From: Piezodorus guildinii
Lineage: Eukaryota > Arthropoda > Insecta > Hemiptera > Pentatomidae
Direction: 5' to 3'
Length of the DNA: 64,000 nucleotides
Assembly (NCBI GenBank): GCA_023052935.1
Contig: CM041298.1
Location: 53,885,813 to 53,949,812 of the forward strand
Shown one piece after another: positions 35,416 through 46,096 of this stretch. How positions within the stretch are numbered: the stretch's first letter is position 1; every line of letters starts with the position of its first letter. Under the pieces are notes generated by a model, which searched no databases, was not told the DNA's origin, and worked only from the letters and a program-made list of their open reading frames with translations. The position numbers and the translations under genes were made by a program.

Positions 35416-36403
35416 ACTTTCACTTACTATATATAGTAAGGGGAAGTATTGCGATCGTGAAAATTTTCGAATTCCAGTTTTCAACGGAAATACACGTTTT
35501 AGGGTCCCCTGAGTCCAAATAACCAAGTCCCGCAAAAAGGTCTGTGTGTGTGTGTGTGTGTGTGTGTGGTAACTCCCGGGCGGAAACGGTAAGTCCTATG
35601 AAACTGAAATTTCATATTTAAGACAACTATACGCCCGAGACGTGACAAAACTTTTTTCATCAAAATGAGCCTACCAGAAGAGGCACTTTATATCATGCAT
35701 TTTTCACCTTTTTTCGATTTTCTCGAAAACGGTTCCGACGATTTTGATTAAACTCGCTATATCGATGTAAAATTTAATGGGCTTTAATATCATGTAGGTT
35801 TTATTTAGATAAAAATGGTCTGACAGTGCTTAAATGCCGATATTTTAAATTGTCTTCCCCTAAAGTACCTTTAATTTTGTAGATTCAATAATAATAACTA
35901 GATTATCTTGTTAACGCTGATGAAAAACTGGTAAATATATAAATTGAATAAATTCGATACCCAACTAAAGGAGAAAACAGAAAAAAATATTTTTTTAATG
36001 CAATTTTTGGTTTTTGAACATAAGAGCAGTAATATAACATGTATGATATGCCGTTGGTAAGCTAAAGATTTTAGAAAAAATATCATCTGATACACAAGCT
36101 TTTAGAAGTTAATAGAGAGTGATGAAAAGAAGATAAAACTAACTGATTATTTTAGATAATAATATAATAGATTTTTTAATAAAACACATGTTTCTATAGA
36201 AATTTAATTTGATTAATTCCTTAATAATTTCACGTATTTTTATCTCTAACTATATTTCAAAATCCTTTGATTGATTTTAAAAATTGAGGTAAATGAAAGT
36301 CGTGTGTGTGGCCCGCACCAGATTTTCTCTAACTGTATTTGAAAATTCTTTCATTGATTTTAAAAATGGAGATAAGTGAAAGTCGTGTGTTGCCCGCACC
36401 AGA
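35416..36403 (+). mobile_element. hairpin-ended family (HEF), copy D, with duplicated end
   Basis: Longest copy of the family. It starts with ACTTTCACTTACTATATATA, an imperfect palindrome, then GCGATCGTGAAAATTTTCG and the AATTCCAGTTTTCAACGG block. A TG run lies at 35543-35568. The T-tailed end occurs twice in tandem: 36245-36322 ends GGCCCGCACCAGA, and 36327-36403 ends TTGCCCGCACCAGA. Both are preceded by CTCTAACT and a GATTTTAAAAA block. No coding capacity. Confidence 0.8.
35543..35568 (+). repeat. (TG)n microsatellite inside HEF copy D
   Basis: Thirteen consecutive TG units after GGTC. The other copies have a shorter GTGTGTTTGTGG or none, so the run expanded within this family. Confidence 0.9.
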
Positions 36404-36655
36404 TTTTTTTGATATTCTACTCACATTTACTAGATGTGTTAAGGTAAATTATATATATGTGTGTTTTTTTTTTTGTTTTTTTTAATAGCTAGATGATTAT
36501 GAGCCCGGTAATGGAAGATAATTGATGTAAATGTTTTAAAGTGAATATATGGCGCAATTGAAAGTTGGATTTTTAGACAATTTAATATTCTTACTTTATA
36601 GTGACTTTCAAATAACATTCAATTCTTGCTCAATTCCTAGCCTAGAGATGGAAAA

Positions 36656-37552
36656 GATGGTCCGCGCAGCACACGAATTTCATTTACCTCAGTTATTTAT
36701 ATAAATTTAAAACAAAAACAAAAAAATTAATGCTGACAAGTGCAAATTAATAAATGAAGTAAAAAAAAAAAAAAAAAAAAAAATTAAACACATTTAGAAA
36801 CGAAAATATATGGTTTAAGAATAATTCAAATTAAGTGTTAATACTGTGTTTTTATTAAAAAATCGATTAAATTATTATATACGAATATCAGTATCTTTTA
36901 TTGGCTTTTCATCGCTCTACGTTAACTTTTACAATCTTATGTATAACATAATATTTTTTCTCAAATCTCTAGGTTTCCAACGGTATATTTTTCATCTATA
37001 TTACTCTTTTCATATTAAAAAAAACATAAAAAATATGTTTGGTCTTATTTTTATTCTTCTTATTTAGTTTGTTATCGAAATTGTTCAACATGATATTTAG
37101 CAGTTTTTTAGCAATGCTAATCAGATGCATATGGTCAATTTCATAAAATCTACAAAATTAAAGGTGAAGAAGTGTTAAAATATCTGCATTTAAGCCCTGT
37201 CAGACAATTTCAATACGATTGAAACCTACATAATATTAAAGCCCATTAAATTTCACATCGATATAGTTTAATCAAAATCGTAAAAACGTAGGAAATCCAT
37301 GGTACAAAGTGGCTAATGAAAAAGTTCCTGTAACGTCTCGGGCCTATTATGTAAGTATTTGTCTTAAATATGGGATTTCAGTTTCATAGGACTTTTCGTT
37401 TCCGCCACATACACAGACCTTTTTATGGGACTTGGTCATTTAGACACAGGCGACCCTAAAACATATATTTTCGGTGAAAACTGGAATTCGAAAATTTTCA
37501 CGATCGCAATACTTTCGCTTACTATATATTTCATATAAAGATAAGTGAAAGT
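36656..37552 (-). mobile_element. hairpin-ended family (HEF), copy E
   Basis: Reverse-orientation copy. The left end GATGGTCCGCGCAGCACACG corresponds to the T-tailed end, and the right end TTCGCTTACTATATA ... TAAGTGAAAGT is the palindrome. It contains the family blocks GGACTTGGTCATTT, CTGGAATTCGAAAATTTTC and ACGATCGCAATAC. It lies head-to-head with copy D. Confidence 0.78.
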
Positions 37553-39128
37553 AAAAAATGCAATCGAAATTATGATAATATGGGTTGTTTACTAAACATT
37601 TATAGTGATTCTAATTATGTTTATAAAATTAACTTTCTATAAAGCGATGTTTAAATATATTTACATTTAAAATACCTTTTAAAAAAGTATGTTATCCAAA
37701 CATCACTCAATGTACACACTTAGGTATTTAAATTTAACGACTTGTCTATATGAAAGGAATGTACATCTACTTAAGTTCCCTTCACGGCTATCTCATGGCC
37801 TCTTCTCGTAAATTGACAAATAGAAGCTAATCATACGGCGGTGTCCTGAAATATGGTACTGGACGGAAAATATGTCATAGAGGCCAGGCTGTAATTTATC
37901 GATGCGTTCACCTTTTTAAGAAGATATCCGACGTCTTCAACCTAGTCACGACTTTGACGAGGACTCGGGGGATAAAATATTCGAGGACAGGGGAGACCCC
38001 TGGGGTCAGGCGGGTCAATTAACCAAAAGAGCCTGTAATTTGTCAGTCATCGTCGGACAATGGCGGCGGAGAGTTTTTCCAAGAGCAGTGAACGCTAACA
38101 GCGTTAGCCAAGCCGCTAAACTGTTTAGTCCTGGACCGGTAGCCGGGTTCACACGCCGGGTATCGCTCCACTGGAGATGGAGTACTCCTGAAGCCGCCGT
38201 CGTGGCGGAGTATCGGGGTAATTACTGAAGAAGGAGATGAAGGAGGAACGGAAAGTCATGGATACGACAGTCCGAGGAGATGAAGTCGTCTAAATTATAA
38301 GCACCCCTGTACTACTAATCTCAAACCCAGGGTTTGAGCCCGGGTTTAGTAGGATAATTATTTGCTGTTGCATTTAAGAGAGGGCCTCCTCCAGCGTATC
38401 AAGCACATTTGAATCGGGTACTCTAACATTGTTGGTAAAATCTCGGTTAAATCACCATGTACGGCCATTAGTATAAAACAGAGAAATACTATTTTTGTTC
38501 GTTATTTTTAATAATGAATCTTCATGATCACCAAAAAAAAAATAAATAAATAAATAATTTTTTTTTTATATATGTAATTTATTTGAAGGAATAGATTTAT
38601 TTTTAGGTTCTTTATAAATAAAATAATTGATCCATATTTTTCACTCAACAATCCTTTTATTTTTTTATTATATCTACTACGTTTCAAACTTTGGCCATTT
38701 TCAAGTATCCTTTAATCTGTCGTTTCTATTGTTTATATAAAAATATATATATATATTGTCACATTATAATAAAATATACTTGTACCAGTAAAATTTAACC
38801 AGCCTTGTAAGCTTGTTATGGCCTACTCTTGAAAAAATAAAATAGCGGGATTATTTTTATAATAATTTATAATTTATGAAAATAAATTATTTGAGATAGA
38901 CAAAAAATCTAAAAGATTATCAAATATAAACAGTTATACCCTAATATAGTTATTTGTAAATAATAAACCATTGTGTAATAATTTGCAGCGTTGTTTGGCA
39001 TATTTTTTCCTATTTTATACTTATTTTGCTCGATTAGGTGAAATATTGAATGCTTGTTTTTGCTATTTCAGATGATTTAGGCTTTGTATTTTTCCTTTTA
39101 TATCTCTATTTATCCCTTTTACCTTAAT
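37553..39128. other. unassigned; large GC-richer island at 37780-38440
   Basis: 37780-38440 contains GGCGGCGG and CCGCCGTCGTGGCGG segments, overlapping short palindromes (AACGCTAACAGCGTTAGC at 38091-38108) and CTCAAACCCAGGGTTTGAG (38320-38338). An open frame at 38040-38228 (plus) is not recognised. 38520-39128 is AT-rich and includes a hammerhead-like motif on the minus strand (38681-38713). Confidence 0.35.
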
Positions 39129-39207
<79 letters not shown>

Positions 39208-39216
39208 TTATATATA

Positions 39217-39271
<55 letters not shown>
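39129..39271. repeat. compound (CA)n/(TA)n microsatellite
   Basis: A CA run (39129-39142) passes into a long TA run with two T-rich interruptions, ending at the start of repeat R2 copy b. Translations of this tract are low-complexity artefacts. Confidence 0.95.
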
Positions 39272-39274
<3 letters not shown>

Positions 39275-39277
<3 letters not shown>

Positions 39278-39556
39278 TATGTCGATTGTTAAGTTATAGT
39301 AAAAAGCAAGGAAGTTATAAGTTCATGATGTACAACAAATAAAAATCTCGGTAGTGATGTTTTTATTTTATTTTTAATATGTTTTACCAATTTTTGAATG
39401 TCTTTTATTAATTCTCAAGCAACAGATAATAATAAAATTCTCGCGAAACATCAGGTTATAATTATCCCGAAAGGAAATACTCGGAATAAATTTAATGTTT
39501 TACGGACAGGATAATATGCAATTAGAGCGAACGACTCATAAGAACTCGGTTTACCG
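39275..39556 (+). repeat. dispersed repeat R2, copy b
   Basis: Counterpart of 15535-15814, in the same orientation. Begins ATTTATGTCGATT and ends GAACTCGGTTTACCG. Sequences outside both boundaries differ, which gives sharp ends to the duplicated unit. Confidence 0.8.
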
Positions 39557-40502
39557 AGAAAGGTAATCGCCATGTCCGGCCGGAGATGATAGCCTGTGCC
39601 TCGGTCTCCACCTCACCTTCCTGATAATTCCCTAATTAGTCTCAGGTAATGGGTAATTAATTAACAGAATGTGTCATTAGTGTGCCCATAGTCCTGTGCA
39701 AATTGCAATCTTTTGTTCTTCAGCAGTAGCGCTAAATTTAAAAAGTGTTGTAATGTATTATGCAATTTTATAGCGTACCTAATCTTTCTACTTGTAAAGG
39801 CATCAAAATTTAAGAAAATGTATCTAGATTATTAGAATAAATACAGGACTGATCTAGAATTTCTTACATTTCAGATACCTAGATTTTATTTTAAAGTGAT
39901 GAGAAAAAATAATTTATCATGTATAACACAACCATTGTTTGTGTAGCTATAAATGTTTTAGGATTATATAGTTCTTATAAATAATGCCTTTATATCATTC
40001 CTAATGGTTAAATAAGAAATTAACATACTACAGATTCATATAAATTTTTATATTTAAAATATTAACATGATTTTGTTTTTCTATAGATAGGTAATAGTGA
40101 GTATCCCCGTCAATTTTCACATTTTTACGATTTTCTATACATCGACGTAAACTGATCAAGCTAGGAATATTAATGTATTATTAAATAGTTTTTAATAGAA
40201 GTCTTAACCTTATCTGGATAACCTGATAGAGCTGAAATGAGAATTTTAAAAATGTATTAAGTAGCAATTCATATAATATTGCTTATTTTAGAAAAAAATA
40301 ACTTCATTATGACTGGTTGAGAAAAAATATATATAAACGTACACAATGACAGTGTTTTAAAACTAACTAAAGGATAAATATTTTCTCTGGTTGAAAAATA
40401 ATTTCTCTAAATGAAAGTATTGCTATGGATCTATGATATACTGTTATAAAGTACTAATAGATTAGTGAAGTGAGAATGGTTTACTGTGTGAGTAAGAGAA
40501 AG
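39557..40502. other. island at 39557-39700 then AT-rich sequence
   Basis: 39557-39700 is less AT-rich (GCCATGTCCGGCCGGAG) and has a dense group of TAAT cores (CTAATTAG, GGTAATTAATTAAC). The rest is AT-rich without recognised features. Confidence 0.3.
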
Positions 40503-40683
40503 AAGTTAGTTCAAGGTGCAGTCAAAATAACACAAAGGCGTTTGAAGAAGAGCGTTAGAACAATGCTCGCTCTCCTACAAACGCCTTAAAGAAGGCCTAT
40601 AATTTAGGCCGAAACGTCGGCAAAAGTTTATTAAGTTTTTATCTTTAATTATGTGTTATTTTGACTGCATCCTGAACTGACTT
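40503..40683 (+). repeat. nested inverted repeat with hammerhead-like motif
   Basis: Outer arms 40503-40534 and 40652-40683 are reverse complements with three mismatches. Inside are perfect inner arms AAGGCGTTTG (40535-40544) and CAAACGCCTT (40578-40587), with AGAGCG/CGCTCT nested within them. A second hairpin follows: GGCCTA (40594-40599) with TAGGCC (40605-40610), then GAAACGTCGG. The GGCC-hairpin plus GAAAC resembles the Penelope-type hammerhead, with a degenerate upstream core (TTAAAGA). A deletion form lies at 27815-27905. Confidence 0.6.
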
Positions 40684-41017
40684 TACTTACTAAAGGATTA
40701 CTAGAAAATCTTGGAAAGTGGCAAGAAACGCTTAATATATCTAATGATTTTTAATTTCAGATTATTAAATTGCAGCATAAATAGAATCAAATCGGAAAAT
40801 AAAACTATTAAATAGTTGACCGTATGATGAATATGAAGGATGAGATGATAGGTAGTCAGAGGAAACACACAAATTTTAGTTACTACCTTAAAAGTCATTT
40901 AGTCTCTTCTCTTGAAATAAATTTTAAAAGTTTTATAAAGGGTGGGATGATTCAGTTAGCGTAATTTTTTATATGTATTTATTGATATTTAAAACTTTAT
41001 TACATACCAAAACTAGT
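40684..41017. other. AT-rich sequence, nothing recognised
   Basis: Only a short unsupported open frame on the minus strand (40701-40898). Confidence 0.35.
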
Positions 41018-41290
41018 TTGTTTATTTGTTTAACGTCCCTGCTGCTGTGGCTTATCAGACGATGCTACAGTGGGAGCCCTAAATTTTTCCTATTCAGGTT
41101 TTATTTAGATAGGGATCTTTAACAGGTACCTGACATTCAACAGGCTCGGGACCACCTTTTAACGTCCCCTCTGAAGGACGGCATTACTAAGGATTTTTTA
41201 ATCCCATTAAAAAATCCTAGGGCTACCTGCGAGTTTGAACCCGGAACATTGGGCATTGGAGGCTGTTATGCTAACCACCATGCTAGTAAA
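41018..41290 (-). mobile_element. SINE1 copy, reverse orientation
   Basis: Reverse complement of SINE1. It starts at the tail (TTTATTTGTTTAACGTCC) and continues through GATGCTACAGTGGGAG, ATCTTTAACAGGTACCTGAC and GGCTCGGGACCACC. The head near 41230-41285 has box B reversed as GAGTTTGAACCC. The 5' terminus is decayed and no clear target duplication remains. Confidence 0.85.
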
Positions 41291-41411
41291 TAGGCTTATA
41301 GAAAACAAGTCATGAGCCAGACTTGTAGAGTAGCAACCCATCGGCAATATAAATATTCTAAACTAGGTCTCGGTTCCATTTCTGTTCAGACGCTTCGATT
41401 TTCAGGTATTA

Positions 41412-41705
41412 AATTTTTTTTTTTAATATTTATTTATCGAGAAATATTACAATCTGTTTCAGAATGAACAATATTAATAGTGATATGAGACCACATCAGG
41501 TATTAAATAGGAAGAAATGATTCCAACTAGTGTGTAACATTGGAAATGGAGTTTGTCAGGAAAAGATTGGTATTTGATTCGGGACAAATCAGCATATGGA
41601 ACATTAAGGTCATTACAGATGAGTTTGTTTGAAGCAAAATAAGGAGCGTTGAGGATTTTGTATTGTAAGGGTTGGATTTGAGAGGAATTCGATGGTTTAG
41701 TAGAG
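41412..41705 (-). mobile_element. 5'-truncated Jockey LINE copy
   Basis: Minus-strand copy beginning with its tail (T-run 41413-41424), followed by an ATGAACAATATTAATAGTG 3' UTR block shared with the complete element. It continues into the ORF2 C-terminal region (CATTAAGGTCATTACAGATG, GAGCGTTGAGGATTTTG). It ends close to the left arm of the large inverted duplication. Confidence 0.7.
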
Positions 41706-41710
41706 GATGG

Positions 41711-43141
41711 TTCTAATAAAACGAGGACAAAACGCTAAAGAAACTATATTAATGTTATAGTTACTATATGTTAACTATATACATATGTTAACGATATGTA
41801 TTACTATGATTTGGATCGAAAGTAAATGCGTAATTTGTACTTTCAGAAAAAACTGTAATTCTAAATCGCGTTTTTAAAGGGCTTTAGAGTCAATTGGAAA
41901 AAATCAAATACAAGATTATTTTACACTTTTTTTTTTCAAATATTTACTAAGATATATTCCAATTTATCACAATATGAACAACAGTAATAGTGGTATGAGA
42001 CCAATTTCAAACAATATTTACAGAAAAACAATGATAAAGAGATAAAACTAAACTATCAGAATACACATATAGCAATATCGATTTTTAAATTTAAAAAAAA
42101 TTAAATCAGAAAACACTTATAACTATATAAATACACCATAACTAAATAAAACTTGACGAATAATGTAAAACGGTTATCAGGGGTAGTTTCGAGTGTATCA
42201 ATAGGCTGAATTAAGGAGTACCACAAGAAGACAAGAAGGGAGGACACATAGCTTGAGCCGGTATCTCTCGTGTCAGATCTTGCGTGACATCCCATGCACG
42301 ACCCGGCCGGGCTGTCAATCACCCGGTGACGGTACCGGCTATAGCTCTGTCCCCGTCCAGGGGTCACCCTAAGTATAGGCTATGGCCTCAGGTGAGTCCT
42401 CCATGGTGTAGAATCTGTTTCATGGATCTGGAAGGCGGAGGTGCTGGAATTTGTTTGAATCCATCTATACTACTAGGTTTATTACATATCATAGTAAATG
42501 ATGGCATAGAAATAGTTTAATCTACAAAAAAGTCTCATATTAAGAACACACCGTAATGGTAATAATCGAAAAATGAACACATTTTTAAAAACTTAGTATC
42601 TACTTAGCCTACAGCGAGTCATTCCAGAGGTATAAATGAGAGAAAGTACGTTATCTCAAGATTATCTTAGGGATTCGTATCGTACTTGACGATTTGAATT
42701 TGTACTTTGTATCTTGTACATGAATATCGGTGAGTGGATGGAATGGAGACGTTGATTTCCAAAATGTACTAAAGTGTCCTTGTGTAAAAATTGTCTTTTT
42801 ACGATATTGCTATATGTGTATTCTGATAGTTTAGTTTTATCTCTTTATCATTGTTTTTCTGTAAATATTGTTTGAAATTGGTCTCATACCACTATTACTA
42901 TTGTTCATATTGTGATAAATTGGAATATATCTTAGTAAATATTTGAAAAAAAAAGTGTAAAATAATCTTGTAATTGATTTTTTCCAATTGACTCTAAAGC
43001 CCTTTAAAAACGCGATTTAGAATTACAGTTTTTTCTGAAAGTACAAATTACGCATTTACTTTCGATCCAAATCATAGTAATACATATCGTTCTATAACAT
43101 TAATATAGTTTCTCTAGCGTTTTGTCCTCGTTTTATTAGAA
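41711..43141. repeat. large inverted duplication (arms ~340 bp, >98% identical)
   Basis: Left arm 41711-42080 and right arm 42802-43141 are reverse complements that differ by a 29-bp insertion in the left arm (around 41761-41789), one base in a homopolymer, and three substitutions that I could count. Each arm contains the 3' end and A-tail of a Jockey-type LINE plus about 190 bp of outer flank. The 42081-42801 spacer includes a GGAGGTGCTGGAATTTG block resembling the Jockey 3' UTR. The right arm therefore looks like the original and the left arm the inverted copy. Confidence 0.88.
42300..42953 (+). mobile_element. Jockey-type LINE 3' UTR and A-tail
   Basis: The GAGGTGCTGG...GAATCC block (about 42436-42463) parallels the complete element's 3' UTR near 55785. 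42864-42953 matches the 3' terminus (TTGGTCTCATACCAC, ACTATTGTTCATATTGTGA, AAATTGGAATATATC) and ends in nine A residues. No coding part is seen upstream, so the 5' limit is approximate. Confidence 0.55.
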
Positions 43142-44112
43142 ACATAGTAACCCTTGTTAAAAAAAAAAAAATCACAGGGGCCAGAAAATGAACGTCTCAT
43201 TCTTGACTTAATTCGACTTATTCTTAAAAAATAACCAAAATAGAGCTATATTCAGTTAACTAATTAGTAGTATCTTGAAATAATAGATTTATTTATCGGC
43301 CTGACGAAAGCCTAAATTTAGACAGAAACTTTGGGACGTATTGAAATAAATTCCTTTATTCAAGTTAGACCTCTCTGATGACCACGCCCACAACTGTGAT
43401 TTCTTACACGGCCAATTATTCTTCCAACAGTATTTTATTTTTCATTTATTTCAAAAACGAAAAAAGTGAGTTAAGCAAGGATAAATGACACTACACTATT
43501 ATGTTAACCCACTTTTAATTTTTAATTTAATTTAATTAGTAATCTACATGATTTTAGGAGGCTCGGCAAGTCGAATCATAATGATATAATGTAAGAATGT
43601 CAATGAGAAAAAACAAAAACAACTCGGCTGCAAAACGATGTGGTTTGAGATGGGGAAATGTCGTTAAGTTTTTTGTCGGCGGTAGCTGGAGGTTTGTCCG
43701 TGGAGGTTTGTGGGGGCGCGTGCTAGACTCTTCGGGTTCGGTCCCGCCTTAAGAATAAAAAAAACATGTCTGATGGTTATCTTGTGTCGCTTCCAAGATA
43801 TATGACGTCTGTAATGGCCAGAGTCTTTCTATCTTTTCGCATCGCCCGGCGCAAATTACAGGGGGCTCGTCTCTGTTAGATGGTCCGTTTTATCCCTCGC
43901 GAAATGGAAAAAAAAATCCCTCGATATTCTGTCTATTACTTTTTAATTTTTACTATTTATTGGGTTTCACGTCCTTACATTAAGTATATCGAGATCATGT
44001 TCTACATTATTTTGTTGAACAGGGTTTGCGAGTTCTTTCATTCTTGTTTATTTCATAGGTTCTTAGTATTTTAGAAAAGTTCCGGTATGTTATAAATTAA
44101 AAAAAAAAAATT
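43142..44112. other. unassigned; hammerhead-like core at 43301-43329
   Basis: Plus-strand CTGACGA (43301-43307) is followed by a stem-loop (GCCTAAATTTAGAC) and GAAAC (43325-43329). This is the best match in the window to the hammerhead core. 43655-43900 is less AT-rich. The rest holds no recognised feature. Confidence 0.4.
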
Positions 44113-44138
44113 AATGGACTTTGATATAATTTTTTTTT

Positions 44139-44921
44139 TTATTGCAATTTTTTTAATTTTTTTTTAAACATTTTATTGATATTTACAACTGTACATATAA
44201 TATATACAATAAGTAAATGGGCTAATTCACACTTATGGGCGTTATAATGTCTAGTGAAGAAACTACCCAGTGGTATCACTTCAATGTCAATTTAATTATA
44301 GTAGGTCTAGAGTCCATCGTCTTTTCAATCACCTCGGAGGGTTGTCAGGAATAGAAGGGAATGATAAGTTGCGTACAAGAGGATTCGTGTGGGTTGGGAG
44401 TTTGGAATTAAAAGAGGCATATCTGTTTCGGGCTAGTTCTGCGACAAATGGGATATTTAGGTCATTATGGATGATTTTATTCGTAACGAAATAAAGAGCA
44501 TTTAGGATTTTGCGAAGGATTTTGGATTGTAAGGATTGAATGCGAGAGGAATTATATGGTTTAGTAGAGCCCCAAAGATCAATCCCATATGTCCAGATGG
44601 GTCTGATGATGGTAACATAAATGAGCTTTTTGTAATAAATTGGAAGTTTTGAACGTTTGTCTAGTAAGTGTTGTAGTAGTCGGTATCTACGGGCAGTTTC
44701 TTGTCGTTTAAGTCGCGTATGGGGATTCCATGTAAGAAGTTTGTCAAGATGGAGTCCTAGGTAACGGATTTGTTCAACAGGTATGAGTGGGGTATTATTA
44801 AAGGATACAGTGGGGCAGGAAGTCATCGGTTTGCGACGAAGGGTCAAGGTAATTTGGTGGGATTTGTTAGGATTTATTTTAATCCTCCAGTTCTGACACC
44901 ATTCCTCAATTATTGCAATTT
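44139..44921 (-). mobile_element. young 5'-truncated Jockey copy with 12-bp TSD, nested
   Basis: Insert 44151-44909 flanked by TTATTGCAATTT (44139-44150 and 44910-44921). It comprises the 3' part of ORF2, the 3' UTR and an A-rich tail, all on the minus strand. The coding part is nearly intact, so the copy is recent compared with its host element. Confidence 0.92.
44329..44909 (-). pseudogene. Jockey ORF2 C-terminal third, one nonsense codon
   Basis: Continuous minus-strand frame from the truncation point: IIEEWCQNWRIKINPNKS, then TLTLRRKPMTSCPTVSF, IRYLGLHLDKLLTWNPH, IRPIWTYGIDLWGSTKP and HNDLNIPFVAELARNRYA. It stops at TGA where other copies have CGA in the RRLKRRW tail, a probable CpG transition. 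The fragment starts after the catalytic FADD motif, so it has no enzymatic core. It represents a second Jockey subfamily, distinct from the 51366 element. Confidence 0.9.
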
Positions 44922-45280
44922 ACAACTGTATATTATAATACATCAAGTAAATATGCCGATAAAAGATATGTGCATGAAAAACGAGAAGAGAAACTGCCCA
45001 TTGGCAGCACTCTAGTAATCAATCTAAATAAGAAGGTCTCGAGGCCATCTTCTCTTCAGACGCCTCGGTGGATTATCAGGAATTTTAGAGCAAGCAAGGA
45101 TTAAAAATAGTGGATTAGTGTAAGGATGGAGTTTGTTATGGAAGGAATGATACCTGGCACGGGCCAAATCAGCAACATACGGAACATGGAGGTGTTTATG
45201 AATGATTTTATTCGAGACAAAGTAAGGAGCGTTCAGGATTTTACGAAGGATTTTGGATTGTAAGTATTTGATGTAATGTA

Positions 45281-46096
45281 AATTTCATTGTGACTGAAAT
45301 AGTCCGATAGGGCTTAAATACTGATATTTTAAATTTCCTTCCACTAAAGTACCTTTAATTTCGTAGATCCTATAAAAATAACCATATCATCTTATTATCA
45401 TTAATAAAGAACGGAATAATATATAAGCTAAAAGAATTCGATATCCGACGAAAGGAGAAAAGCGCAAACATATTTTTTATCCAATATTTGTGTTTTTGAA
45501 TACAAAAAGATGAGTATAGATGTATGATGACCGACCGTTGGAATGCTAAAGATTTTAGGAAAAATATTATCTTATACTCAAGCTTGTAAAAGTTAACGGA
45601 GAGTGATAAAAAGCTGATAAACTAACTAATTGTTCTTGATAACAATATAATAGAGTATTTAATAAAACACATGCTTCTACAGAAATCAAATTTAATTAGG
45701 GGATCACTTGTAGCTGGGTGGCTAGCGTAACAGCCTCCTATGCTAAAGGTCGCGGGTTCAAACCCGCAGGTGGTCCTAGGATTTTTTAATGGAAGTAAAA
45801 AATTCTTAGTTACGCCGTCCTTCGGAGGGGACGTTAAAAGGTGGTCCCGAGCCTGTGCGATGTCAGGTACTCGTTAAAGATCCCTATCCTAATAAAACCT
45901 GGATAGGCAAAATTTAGGACTCCCACTGTAGCATCGTCGATTAGCCATAGTAGCATAAAGTGACGTTAAATAAATAAATAATAAATTTAATTAATACTTT
46001 ATTAGTTTCAATGATTTTTATTTTACTGTATTTGAATAATCTTACATTTATTTTAATAACTGAGGTAAATTAAAGTATTGTCTTGCCTTCATCAGA
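45281..46096 (+). mobile_element. HEF copy F, interrupted by SINE1
   Basis: Left-truncated copy of the hairpin-ended family. Internal blocks match copy D: AAGTACCTTTAATTT, GAATTCGATATCC-ACGAAAGGAG, GAGAGTGATAAAAAGC, AATAAAACACATG. It is split by the SINE1 at 45699-45982. After the SINE it continues to a decayed T-tailed end (ACTGAGGTAAATTAAAG ... CATCAGA). Confidence 0.75.
45688..45993 (+). mobile_element. SINE1 (tRNA-headed), full-length, with TSD
   Basis: Insert 45699-45982 flanked by AAATTTAATTA (45688-45698 and 45983-45993). Box A TAGCTGGGTGG lies at 45711-45721 and box B GGTTCAAACCC at 45755-45765. The tail is TAAATAAATAAT. The copy is little diverged and interrupts HEF copy F, so this SINE moved after that family. 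Confidence 0.93.

Larger units (their letters stand above)
44113..45276 (-). mobile_element. older Jockey LINE copy split by a younger one
   Basis: A minus-strand Jockey 3' end whose T-run lies before 44139. Its sequence resumes at 44922 (ACAACTGTATATTATAATAC, ATCAAGTAAATATG) and runs through the ORF2 C-terminal region to about 45276. The younger element at 44151-44909 sits inside it, between two copies of TTATTGCAATTT. That 12-mer belongs to the older copy's 3' UTR, as in the copy at 6950. Confidence 0.8.

Noticed and set aside
39084..39299. Open frame through the TA microsatellite
   Set aside because: It is a translation of the (CA)n/(TA)n tract, with an alternating Ile/Tyr peptide and no coding signature.
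43715..43760. tRNA or SINE box B (GGGTTCGGTCCCG)
   Set aside because: No matching box A or acceptor stem nearby and no similarity to the three SINE families; probably coincidental.
44913..45104. Plus-strand open frames at 44770-45104
   Set aside because: Antisense to Jockey ORF2 and 3' UTR fragments on the minus strand.
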